Shown here: positions 1 to 6,136 of the stretch, piece after piece
Layout: every line of letters begins with the position of its first letter
Numbering within the stretch: the first letter of the stretch is position 1
Assembly: GCA_030608725.1 (NCBI GenBank)
Contig: JAUWDP010000045.1
Coordinates: 1-7,525 of the forward strand
DNA: 7,525 nt
Origin: Candidatus Bathyarchaeota archaeon
GTDB taxonomy: Archaea > Thermoproteota > Bathyarchaeia > TCS64
Direction of reading: 5' to 3'
Program-made: the position numbers and the translations under genes
Notes under the pieces: model-generated
Told to the model about the DNA's origin: nothing
Databases searched by the model: none
Seen by the model: only the letters and a program-made list of their open reading frames with translations

Positions 1-875
1 ATATCATCCACAGCCACAATGCGCCAGACTTCCTTACAGTATCAGCGATAAACGCAGTAGACGATATCCCGATCATCCACGACACTCATGACGCACTGAC
101 TATGCGGAAGATGGGTTACTATGTCGGTGATGACGAGGATAGAATACAGAAATATGCTGAGGAAGAGAAGATAGCGAACGAAGAGAGCGACGGCAGGTTA
201 TACGTTACTAAAGGGGTTGGAGACTACATCAGGAAACGGTATACCGTCGACGAGTCCGAACTAGTCTTTCGCAACTATGTCTCCGAGGACATGATGCCCT
301 GGGACTTGACCGATAAATATTCGGATAAGTCTGGTGAGATTCACATCGTGTATGCTGGTACCATCACCAGCCAGATAGAGGGCCACCATTATGACCTCAG
401 AGGGATATTCAGGGAAATAGCGGAGCAAGGTTTCCACATTCACATATACGCAGCGAGAGAGGATGAGGCGTACTCCTTACTGGCTGAGGAGGAGGACCTT
501 GTCCACTACCACGGGCATTTCGACCGGAAGACGCTGATGCACGATGAGTTACAAAAATACGATTTTGGGTGGGCTGGCTTCAACGATGTGATGAATAAAG
601 AGCATCTCGACGTTTGCCTACCCAACAAGGCTATTGAATATATCGCATGCGGGCTTCCCGTCTTGACTCTTCCCCACAAGACCCTCAGCATGTTCGTCGA
701 GGAACATAAGGTCGGTCTTGTCATCAACAGCTTTAACGATATGAAGGAACAACTTTTTGGAAGTAATGAACTAAAAGAGATTGTGATCAAGAAAAGATAC
801 GATTTTACGATTGAGAACAACATCAACCGACTAATTCAGTTCTACACAAATCAAATCACCCAATACACCAATTGA
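1..875 (+). CDS. Glycosyltransferase, GT4-type (GT-B fold), 5'-truncated by window edge
   Basis: The reading frame is open from base 3, before the first ATG at 102, and shows a family motif upstream of it (HSHNAPDF at fragment residues 3-10). The gene therefore starts outside the window and 290 residues are visible. GT4 enzymes transfer a sugar from a nucleotide-sugar donor, usually at the inner face of the membrane, when building surface glycans, glycolipids or protein-linked glycans. The second Rossmann-like domain begins around HIVYAGTI. The donor-binding signature LPNKAIEYIACGLPV surrounds Glu212, Gly217 and Pro219. It is the NKxxEYxAxGxP variant, in which only the second Glu of the classical EX7E motif is kept; the first position is Val204. 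No membrane segment is visible. The gene is AT-richer than the rest of the window, most clearly in its last 150 bases, which may reflect transfer as surface-glycan genes often show. Donor and acceptor cannot be told. The family call is firm; the specific function is open. Confidence 0.85.
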   Translation, partial: IIHSHNAPDFLTVSAINAVDDIPIIHDTHDALTMRKMGYYVGDDEDRIQKYAEEEKIANEESDGRLYVTKGVGDYIRKRYTVDESELVFRNYVSEDMMPWDLTDKYSDKSGEIHIVYAGTITSQIEGHHYDLRGIFREIAEQGFHIHIYAAREDEAYSLLAEEEDLVHYHGHFDRKTLMHDELQKYDFGWAGFNDVMNKEHLDVCLPNKAIEYIACGLPVLTLPHKTLSMFVEEHKVGLVINSFNDMKEQLFGSNELKEIVIKKRYDFTIENNINRLIQFYTNQITQYTN

Positions 876-879
876 ATTC

Positions 880-901
880 GCACGCGACGCACGCTCGCAC
901 G
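880..901. repeat. Short GCACG-rich tract after the glycosyltransferase stop
   Basis: GCACG occurs three times, at 880, 889 and 897, starting five bases after the TGA stop. The copies are unevenly spaced and there is no clear hairpin followed by a T-run, so I do not call a terminator. It may be chance low-complexity sequence. Confidence 0.3.
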
Positions 902-972
902 AAGCCCCTTTGAAACATGGATAATTGGCTCGGAATTAATGACCTAGGGTCTAAGTACCTATAACCAATGCA

Positions 973-1012
973 ACCTTCATTATATGCTGGTGGACTGAAA
1001 GACCTTCATTAT
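973..1012. repeat. Pair of 11-bp direct repeats upstream of the L35Ae operon
   Basis: ACCTTCATTAT occurs exactly at 973-983 and again at 1002-1012, 29 bp start to start, on the same face. The pair lies about 50-90 bp before the TATA-like element of the next operon. The seen fact is the exact repeat. A regulator-binding role, or a remnant duplication, is inference. The rest of the 876-1090 gap holds a T5 run at 1024-1028 that could end glycosyltransferase transcription, and nothing else I can name. Confidence 0.45.
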
Positions 1013-1063
1013 TTCCACAACTCTTTTTGACGTATCTGGAATTTCCCCCTCTTGACACCGATA

Positions 1064-1071
1064 CTTATAAC
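1064..1071 (+). promoter_or_regulatory. TATA-like element of the L35Ae operon
   Basis: CTTATAAC lies 20-27 bp upstream of the ATG at 1091. With the usual archaeal spacing of about 25-30 bp, transcription would begin at roughly 1090-1096. The message would then be leaderless from 1091, or have a leader of about 20 nt for the ATG at 1112. No start site has been measured, so this is a position-based call. Confidence 0.45.
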
Positions 1072-1090
1072 ATTATCAACGGGAGTTCTT

Positions 1091-1240
1091 ATGCGAAAGG
1101 ACGAAGTTATCATGCGCCAAAAGTGCCCCATACTCCCAAGTTATTACACCGATAATAATGGCAAGTGTGCAAGATACTTCGTCTGCAGCATACAGGGGAG
1201 GACCAAGGACCCCCGATGCCCGGCTAAGGGGCAGAAATAA
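1091..1240 (+). CDS. Small four-cysteine protein, unknown function
   Basis: I do not recognise this 49-residue basic protein. It carries four cysteines in the pattern C-x13-C-x5-C-x10-C, with KCPI at the first and RCPAKG at the last. That is compatible with a compact metal-binding (zinc-ribbon or Fe-S-like) fold, but this is inferred from spacing only. Start choice is open. ATG 1091 has GGGAG five bases upstream but sits almost on the predicted transcription start. ATG 1112 (42 residues) would have a leader with AGGA at 1098-1101. An upstream TTG at 1052 would lie before the TATA-like element and is unlikely. Only 16 bp separate its stop from the L35Ae start, and no promoter sits between, so the two are probably co-transcribed. 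A ribosome-associated or translation-linked role is a guess from context. It could also be a chance ORF in a long leader. Confidence 0.5.
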   Translation: MRKDEVIMRQKCPILPSYYTDNNGKCARYFVCSIQGRTKDPRCPAKGQK

Positions 1241-1246
1241 AGATGT

Positions 1247-1252
1247 GGAGGT
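1247..1252 (+). promoter_or_regulatory. Shine-Dalgarno for L35Ae
   Basis: GGAGGT ends four bases before ATG 1257. It fixes the L35Ae start and argues against the in-frame upstream ATG at 1158, which would add about 33 residues unlike the family and overlap the preceding small gene. Confidence 0.7.
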
Positions 1253-1256
1253 TAAG

Positions 1257-1526
1257 ATGACTTTGGTATTGGTAGAAGGTTTAATTCTGAATTATCGGAT
1301 TGGTAGGAAAGCTCAGGACCCCAGACAGTGCCTGATAAAGGTCCTGAATGTAGAGCCATCGGAAGCCGGGCGGATGATTGGATCAAAAGTGGGCTGGCCT
1401 GTCGACGATCCCAAGATCGTTGGTAAGATCGTCAGCGTCCACGGCAGGACAGGGACTCTCAGAGTCAGATTCACCAGAGGGATTCCAGGTCAAGCACTCG
1501 GCAGCCGAGTCAAAATATTCAAGTGA
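1257..1526 (+). CDS. rpl35ae: Large-subunit ribosomal protein L35Ae (eL33)
   Basis: This 89-residue protein has the length and layout of archaeal L35Ae, a large ribosomal subunit protein shared by archaea and eukaryotes. It begins with the beta-strand segment around VEGLILNYRIGRK. Next come LIKVLNV, the glycine-rich GSKVGWP segment (residues 42-48), GKIVSVHGRTGTLRVRF, and the closing RGIPGQALGSRVKIF. These motifs are characteristic of the family, with a small barrel-like RNA-binding fold. The start is set by the adjacent GGAGGT. It lies 16 bp after the four-cysteine gene and probably shares its promoter at 1064-1071. Downstream, only 79 bp separate it from the convergent gene on the minus strand. 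Family assignment is secure. In archaea this protein is present in only some lineages, so it is a useful taxonomic marker here. Confidence 0.93.
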   Translation: MTLVLVEGLILNYRIGRKAQDPRQCLIKVLNVEPSEAGRMIGSKVGWPVDDPKIVGKIVSVHGRTGTLRVRFTRGIPGQALGSRVKIFK

Positions 1527-1572
1527 AGCTGTTTGAGACTATTTACGAGTCGCGGGCGCCACCAACTTATAG

Positions 1573-1587
1573 GGATCTCTGAGATCC
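1573..1587. repeat. Perfect 15-bp palindrome between convergent genes
   Basis: GGATCTC-T-GAGATCC is a perfect 7-bp inverted repeat around one base. As RNA it could form a 6-bp stem with a 3-nt loop. It sits in the 79-bp gap between the convergent ends of L35Ae and the minus-strand gene. A bidirectional termination signal is the simplest reading. There is no strong T-run on the plus side, and only TTTT on the minus side (about 1599-1602), so this is weak. Confidence 0.4.
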
Positions 1588-1605
1588 GTTCACTAGTCAA
1601 AAGGG

Positions 1606-2589
1606 CTAATCACGTTTGCCTTCAGGAATCTTCACCCTGAAGCGGCAACGTTCGTCACCGGCCAGGGTGCTCTCGAGGACCTCCACCTCGGTGGGCTCCC
1701 CGAAGATGACATCGAACTTGAGCTTCCCGTAGCCCCCGCTGCAGTAGCACCAGGTCAACGGGATGTCAGTCTCATCCATCAGTATGGCCTCCCTGGCGAG
1801 GGGGCAGTGGCATCCGTAGTACCTCTTCATCACGGGGTCGGTCGCCGTGAGGTAGTCCTTGGGGGCGTACGGAATCTTGGTCATGTAGATCCAGTCGCCC
1901 TCCCGGACCCCTGAGAGCATCTCCTGGTTGCCCCTGACGAACTCCACCACCTCTGGGGTGACCTCCTGCTCGTACCAGATCTTCCCCTCCCTTGAGTACT
2001 CCTCGAGCTCGGCCACCGCCGCGCCGTGGAGCCTCTTAAGGTAGCCCTCGATGCTCCCCTCCTCCTCCAGCCAGAGCTTATGCTTCTCGAAGTTCTCAAC
2101 CGGGATCCTGTGGTGGTTACCCGCAAGCACATCATGGCAGAGATCGGAGCCCAACTCGCGCTCAAGCCTCTCCACCAGCCTCCCCGTCACCTTGGGAAAC
2201 TCTTCCGGCGGTGAACCGAGGGGCGGGGCCTCGATACTCGTGAATATCTTGTCCCGTGTCTCGGCTCCAGCGAGGTCGGCAAGCCTCTCTGAGATCGAGG
2301 GGAGCACGGTCCTCCCCCCGAGTACCGAGGTGAAGTAGACGTAGACCTCGTTCTTCTTTATCATGTCGCTGTACCTGGCTAGGGCCGTCAGCCTCTCCCA
2401 TGTGTTCTTGTCTTGATTTATCAGCTCTGAGATGTGTTCCTTGATGTCGTCGATGGTCATCTCCTCTAGAGTCCTATGCTTCCCCGTGAGGAACTCCTCA
2501 AACGTTATAACTGAACTCACAGCCGACTCGATCTCCTTCTCGTCCAGCCCACGTTGCTCGCACAGCTCGCGGAACTCTCTCTCCTGCAT
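1606..2589 (-). CDS. Uncharacterised cysteine-containing protein, DUF6144-like
   Basis: This is a soluble protein of 327 residues with no signal peptide or membrane segment. The N-terminal two thirds is charged and probably helical (FRELCEQRGLDEKEIESAV). The C-terminal domain has two CxC pairs, C260-H-C262 in YYGCHCPLAREAI and C281-Y-C283 in TWCYCSGGYGK. It then runs through FGEPTEVEVLESTLAGDE to Cys315 and RFRVKIP. This tail resembles DUF6144-type proteins and, more loosely, the GDxxCxF ending of V4R or thiazoline-carboxylate-hydrolase-like domains. I recall this from pattern, not from a search. The paired cysteines suggest metal or Fe-S binding, but no reaction can be named. An in-frame ATG at 2688 would add 33 residues. 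I prefer 2589 because third-position GC in that stretch falls to about 42% (14 of 33 codons), below the following codons. The gene is convergent with L35Ae and divergent from the TIGR04076 gene. Confidence 0.75.
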   Translation of the reverse strand: MQEREFRELCEQRGLDEKEIESAVSSVITFEEFLTGKHRTLEEMTIDDIKEHISELINQDKNTWERLTALARYSDMIKKNEVYVYFTSVLGGRTVLPSISERLADLAGAETRDKIFTSIEAPPLGSPPEEFPKVTGRLVERLERELGSDLCHDVLAGNHHRIPVENFEKHKLWLEEEGSIEGYLKRLHGAAVAELEEYSREGKIWYEQEVTPEVVEFVRGNQEMLSGVREGDWIYMTKIPYAPKDYLTATDPVMKRYYGCHCPLAREAILMDETDIPLTWCYCSGGYGKLKFDVIFGEPTEVEVLESTLAGDERCRFRVKIPEGKRD

Positions 2590-2698
2590 AAGTGTCACTT
2601 GCTCTCTACCTTGTTCCCTTGTCTCAAAAACCTTCGTCAAGACCGATCTTACCTTACAAACATCAAACCTGAGGGGAAAACCTGGCATATTCCGAGCC

Positions 2699-2711
2699 AG
2701 TAAACCTTTTC
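2699..2711. promoter_or_regulatory. Candidate promoter element in the divergent gap
   Basis: AGTAAACCTTTTC is AT-rich and lies about 27-39 bp before ATG 2738, the right distance for a plus-strand TATA/BRE with a very short leader. Read on the minus strand it gives AAAGGTTTACT, which would place a start near 2680, downstream of the ATG at 2688 and upstream of the preferred start at 2589. The match to a TATA consensus is poor. Confidence 0.28.
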
Positions 2712-2737
2712 ATCGCTTCAGCACCCAAGATCTCATT

Positions 2738-3085
2738 ATGTACAAAGTAGTGTTTGAAGTCGTCGAGGTGAACGAACCCAGAAGCTTGGACGGTGAGCCG
2801 ACCCACGTCTCCGGTCCCTGCAAGATCTACGGGGTGGGAGACAGGGTAACCGTCACAGGGAACCCTGGGCGCCTCGTCCTTGAGGAGACCGACAGCGTCT
2901 GCTTGGCGGCCTTCAGCGCGATTCTCCCCCTGACATCGGCGATGTGCAGGGAGGTCACGGAGCCCTGGGACTACATGGACAAGATCAAGTACTATAACTG
3001 CCCCGACTCGGAGCGTCCCGTCGTCTTCAGGGTCACGAGGGTTCCCGTTGAGCAGGGAGAGGTCCCACTCAGGAAGCCTGAGTAG
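2738..3085 (+). CDS. TIGR04076 family protein
   Basis: This is a 115-residue soluble protein of the TIGR04076 family, small conserved proteins of bacteria and archaea with no established function. Family marks are the opening MYKVVFEVVEV, Cys28 followed by the GVGD segment, SVCLAAFSAILP with Cys55, and NCPD with Cys88 leading into RPVVFRVTRV. The three cysteines correspond to the positions usually kept in the family and could bind a metal or be redox active; that is inference. The frame stays open leftward to 2432, but that part is antisense to the neighbouring gene. Homology begins exactly at ATG 2738. There is no obvious Shine-Dalgarno, consistent with a near-leaderless message. About 12 residues after the conserved core run into the convergent MFS gene, overlapping it by 17 bp. 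It is divergent from the cysteine-rich minus-strand gene. Confidence 0.85.
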   Translation: MYKVVFEVVEVNEPRSLDGEPTHVSGPCKIYGVGDRVTVTGNPGRLVLEETDSVCLAAFSAILPLTSAMCREVTEPWDYMDKIKYYNCPDSERPVVFRVTRVPVEQGEVPLRKPE

Positions 3086-4283
3086 GGGAATCGGCTCTCT
3101 GGCCCTCCGGGTCCTTGATCAGGAACTGATAGATGATAGCGGGGAGAAACATGAAGACACCCAAGACCACCCCAACCGTCTCGTAGCTGTAGGATAGGAG
3201 CATCGCACCGCCGACAGCCGCCCCCAGGGCGGTCCCCATCTGGAACGCCACGGAGTTCAGAGACATCATGACTCCCCTGAAGCTGGGCACCATCTCAAGG
3301 GCCAGGCTGCTCGAAGCCGTGTACACGAAGGGTCCCGCCAGACCCGTCATGAGCCTCCCGGCGATGGAGAGCCAGAGGTCAGGTACAACAGCGAACCCCA
3401 CGAGGAACACACCGCAGATCACAGAGGCGATCACAGCAGTTCGCTTCCGCCCAACCCTCCCCACCACCTTACCACAGAGAAGGTTCCCCAAAGTCGTGCA
3501 GACGGACATCGTCAGAAGTACGAGCGACGCCATCCCTGTGGAGATGAGGAACCTCTCCCTGTAGAACGAGATACTGTACAGGGCCAGGAACTGCCAGGAG
3601 AACATCATGATGGCCGCGGCCGCGAGGCACCATACAGCGGACCTGACGGCGAAGACGCCCCTGAAGCCGTCCAGGAGCCCCACATCAGAAATTTCAACCA
3701 CCCTATCCTTGGTCTTCGGGACCCCCCTCAATATGAGGAGAAGGCTGAGGACGGTAATCGGCACAACGTAGTACAGCATGGGGGCTCTCCACCCTCCGAT
3801 TCCCGCGAAGTAGTTCACGATAGGTGGCCCCACGAGGTAAGACAGCGTCATCCCCGTGTTGATGATCCCCAGGACACCCGTCCTCCTCTCAGAGGGGTAA
3901 AGTTCAGCGACAAGGGTCATGTTCATGGGCATCGCCATCGCCATCCCGACCCCCGAGAAGGAGTACGCTACCAAGAGCATCCCAAAGTTAACGGAGACAA
4001 AGCAGCCTAGGGCTGAGATCCCAATGAACGTGATTCCGACTATGAGCAGCGTTCTGGGCTTGAACCTGACTGTAAGCACCCCCGTGAGGAGAGCGACGAC
4101 GACGGCAAGGGCTGAGGAAAGGGTCTGGACCTGCCCCACCACACCTGGGGGTGCACCGAAAGTCTCAGCGATATCGAGGAGGAAGAGAGTTATCACCATC
4201 TGAGTCGGCGTCACACCGAAGTTGGCGGCGAAGAGGGCGACCGTGGTCAGCGTGCCAGGACTAGAGTGCGATGTGTCTCCCAT
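3069..4283 (-). CDS. MFS transporter, 12 TM, DHA1-like
   Basis: This is a 404-residue integral membrane protein with about twelve hydrophobic segments, in two six-helix halves joined by a loop near residues 188-205. It belongs to the major facilitator superfamily. The loop between helices 8 and 9 carries a motif-A form, GKVVGRVGRKR (residues 271-281); the equivalent loop 2-3 (RFKPR) is degenerate. Helix 5 has a motif-C-like run around SYLVGPP (148-154), which is typical of drug/proton antiporters of the DHA1 type. Export by proton exchange is therefore more likely than uptake, but the substrate is unknown. ATG 4283 is chosen; a GTG at 4292 in frame would add three residues. A TATA-like CTTATTAT at 4323-4330 fits either start. 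The GGT-like gene is divergent across about 120 bp, so the transporter may handle a substrate or product of that enzyme. The 3' end overlaps the TIGR04076 gene by 17 bp. Confidence 0.9.
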   Translation of the reverse strand: MGDTSHSSPGTLTTVALFAANFGVTPTQMVITLFLLDIAETFGAPPGVVGQVQTLSSALAVVVALLTGVLTVRFKPRTLLIVGITFIGISALGCFVSVNFGMLLVAYSFSGVGMAMAMPMNMTLVAELYPSERRTGVLGIINTGMTLSYLVGPPIVNYFAGIGGWRAPMLYYVVPITVLSLLLILRGVPKTKDRVVEISDVGLLDGFRGVFAVRSAVWCLAAAAIMMFSWQFLALYSISFYRERFLISTGMASLVLLTMSVCTTLGNLLCGKVVGRVGRKRTAVIASVICGVFLVGFAVVPDLWLSIAGRLMTGLAGPFVYTASSSLALEMVPSFRGVMMSLNSVAFQMGTALGAAVGGAMLLSYSYETVGVVLGVFMFLPAIIYQFLIKDPEGQRADSPTQAS

Positions 4284-4322
4284 TTTTATCACAAAATTAA
4301 TGACAAAAAGGTCCTCCTACCG

Positions 4323-4330
4323 ATAATAAG
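4323..4330 (-). promoter_or_regulatory. TATA-like element for the MFS gene
   Basis: On the minus strand this reads CTTATTAT. With 25-30 bp spacing it predicts transcription from about 4300, giving a leader of 8-17 nt. A GTAGGAGG stretch at 4313-4320 looks like a Shine-Dalgarno but is about 20 bases or more from the start codon and outside the predicted transcript. Confidence 0.4.
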
Positions 4331-4346
4331 GCTTTCTCATACATTC

Positions 4347-4358
4347 GATTATTCTTAG
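4347..4358 (+). promoter_or_regulatory. TATA-like element for the GGT-like gene
   Basis: GATTATTCTTAG lies about 47-58 bp before ATG 4405 and would set a start near 4376 with a leader of roughly 30 nt. It is placed back to back with the MFS element, 16 bp away, as expected for a divergent promoter pair. The consensus match is only moderate. Confidence 0.28.
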
Positions 4359-4404
4359 AAACAGGTCCGATAGACTTTTGAACACAGATGGAAACACTTG
4401 GCGC

Positions 4405-6012
4405 ATGTCTTACAACTCCCGCCGTTCAGCCGTCTACGGTAGGCGCGGCATGGTTGCCTCAAGCCAGCCCCTCGCCTCAGAGGCGGGCCTTAGGGTCCTC
4501 CAGATGGGGGGCAACGCAGCAGACGCCGCCGTAGCCGTCGCAGCGGCGCTCAACGTGACAGAGCCGACTATGACTGGAATCGGTGGCGACTGCTTCTGCC
4601 TGTACTACGACTCCTCCAGGAGGACCGTGGAGGGCATCAACGGGAGCGGACGCGCACCAGCCAGCCTCTCCATCGAAGCCCTTGCAGATCTGGGCATCGA
4701 GGGAAGTATCCCCCGCTTGAGCATCCACTCCATCACGGTTCCAGGCGCAGCGGAGGGATGGGTGGACACCATCGAAAAATTCGGCACCATGGAGATGGCA
4801 GACATCCTCAGCCCTGCGATAGAGCTGGCGGAGGGAGGTTTCCCCGTGGCCCCCATGACTGCTCGGAGCTGGCAGAGGGGAGCCGCTCGGCTCAAGAGCG
4901 GGCCGAACTTCAACGAGATGCTCATCGACGGGAGGGGGCCAGGCGTGGGGGAGATGATGAGGAATCCCACCCTTGGCAGGACCTTCAGGACGCTTGCGGA
5001 GCACGGGAGGGCGGGCTACTACGAGGGCAGGATAGCAGAGGCCATCATCGACCTCATCGACCCCATGGGCTCCCTGATGACCCTGGACGACCTCGCCAAG
5101 CACAGGAGCACCTTCCCCGAGCCCATCACCACCAACTACAGGGGCACCGACATCCACGAGATACCCCCCAACGGGCAGGGCATCACGGCCCTCATAGCCC
5201 TCAACATCGTGGAGGAGTTTGACCTCGTCTCCATGGAACACAGCACAACGGAGCACCTCCACGCCATGATCGAGGCCATGAGGCTGGCCTTCGCCGACGC
5301 AAGGTGGTACGTGGCCGACACCGACGTGGTCGAGCTGCCCATCAAGGAGCTGGTATCAAAGAGGTACGCCGCAGAGAGGAGGAAGCTCTTCGACCCAGCA
5401 AGAGCGAAAGCAGACGTCGAACGGGGCTCACCTATGGCGGGTTCGGATACCGTCTACTTCTGCACCGCTGACGGCGAGGGGAACGCCTGCAGTTTCATCA
5501 ACTCCAACTGGAGCGGCTTCGGAACAGGACTAATACCAAAGGGCTGCGGCTTCACCCTCCAGAACCGGGGGAACCTCTTCAGCCTTGACCCTGAGCACCC
5601 CAACGCCCTTGCGCCCGGGAAGCGTCCATACCACACCATAATCCCGGGGATGGCGACGAGGGACGGGGAGCTCTACGGACCCTTCGGCGTGATGGGGGAC
5701 TTCATGCAGCCCCAGGGGCACCTCCAGATCGTGGTCAACATGGTGGACTTCGGGATGGATCCCCAGGAGGCGCTGGACGCCCCACGCTTCTGCATCAACA
5801 GTAGGACATCCGGCAGCAACGTGGCTCTGGAGGAGGGGATCCCACTCGATGTGATGGCCGCCCTCTCACGGATGGGCCACACGGTGTCGCCCCGCGCCGG
5901 GGCCTACAGATACGGTTTCGGAAGAGGACAGATAATCACGAGGGACCCCAACTCGGGCGCCTTATGCGGTGGCTCCGACCCCAGGGCTGACGGCCAAGCG
6001 GTGGCCTGGTAG
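4405..6012 (+). CDS. Gamma-glutamyltransferase-family Ntn hydrolase (YwrD/HpxW-like)
   Basis: This 535-residue protein belongs to the gamma-glutamyltranspeptidase family (MEROPS T3). These are self-cleaving N-terminal-nucleophile enzymes that hydrolyse or transfer gamma-glutamyl or related amide groups. The N-terminal core is present (ASEAGLRVLQMGGNAADAAVA). GSGRAP supplies the likely carboxylate-binding Arg, followed by ITVPGAAEGW. The processing site is GSDTVYF, with Thr349 aligning to the catalytic Thr391 of E. coli GGT, and GNACSF follows. Cleavage before Thr349 would give chains of about 348 and 187 residues. The GSGRAP and MQPQGH motifs fit the YwrD or oxamate-amidohydrolase (HpxW) branch better than classical GGT, so glutathione need not be the substrate. 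Asp432 stands where a second oxyanion-loop Gly is expected. No signal peptide is visible, so it is probably cytoplasmic. ATG 4405 is preferred; a TTG at 4378 would add nine unlikely residues. The MFS gene is divergent. Confidence 0.9.
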   Translation: MSYNSRRSAVYGRRGMVASSQPLASEAGLRVLQMGGNAADAAVAVAAALNVTEPTMTGIGGDCFCLYYDSSRRTVEGINGSGRAPASLSIEALADLGIEGSIPRLSIHSITVPGAAEGWVDTIEKFGTMEMADILSPAIELAEGGFPVAPMTARSWQRGAARLKSGPNFNEMLIDGRGPGVGEMMRNPTLGRTFRTLAEHGRAGYYEGRIAEAIIDLIDPMGSLMTLDDLAKHRSTFPEPITTNYRGTDIHEIPPNGQGITALIALNIVEEFDLVSMEHSTTEHLHAMIEAMRLAFADARWYVADTDVVELPIKELVSKRYAAERRKLFDPARAKADVERGSPMAGSDTVYFCTADGEGNACSFINSNWSGFGTGLIPKGCGFTLQNRGNLFSLDPEHPNALAPGKRPYHTIIPGMATRDGELYGPFGVMGDFMQPQGHLQIVVNMVDFGMDPQEALDAPRFCINSRTSGSNVALEEGIPLDVMAALSRMGHTVSPRAGAYRYGFGRGQIITRDPNSGALCGGSDPRADGQAVAW

Positions 6013-6051
6013 GTCTCAACTGAGCCCACCAAATATGAGCCTGTAACTCCC

Positions 6052-6057
6052 TTTTTT
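6052..6057 (+). terminator. T-tract terminator after the GGT-like gene
   Basis: A run of six T follows CTCCC, 40 bp after the TAG stop. Archaeal RNA polymerase terminates at such U-tracts without needing a hairpin, and none is seen here. The protease promoter lies further downstream, so this likely separates the two transcripts. Confidence 0.45.
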
Positions 6058-6136
6058 ACTTGAATAAACGGCGGATGAGTACGGCATAAACCGATTCCTC
6101 GTCAGATTCTGAGATATTGGACTATTTCATGTATGC

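Noticed and set aside
968..1030. 20-codon ATG frame in the gap before the L35Ae operon
   Set aside because: There is no Shine-Dalgarno, the nearest TATA-like sequence is too close, and it is too short to judge.
1158..1256. 33-residue N-terminal extension of L35Ae
   Set aside because: L35Ae proteins start near MTLVLVEG, and GGAGGT is correctly spaced for ATG 1257.
2432..2737. 102-codon N-terminal extension of the TIGR04076 frame
   Set aside because: It is antisense to the minus-strand cysteine gene or its leader, and family homology starts at ATG 2738.
4320..4372. Two partly similar AGGTCC/CCGATA segments in the MFS-GGT gap
   Set aside because: The match is gapped and only 6 bp at a time, within reach of chance.
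4477..5262. Long minus-strand open frame of 261 codons inside the GGT-like gene
   Set aside because: It is wholly antisense to a gene with clear family motifs, is Gly/Pro/His-rich without domains, and is a by-product of GC-rich third positions.
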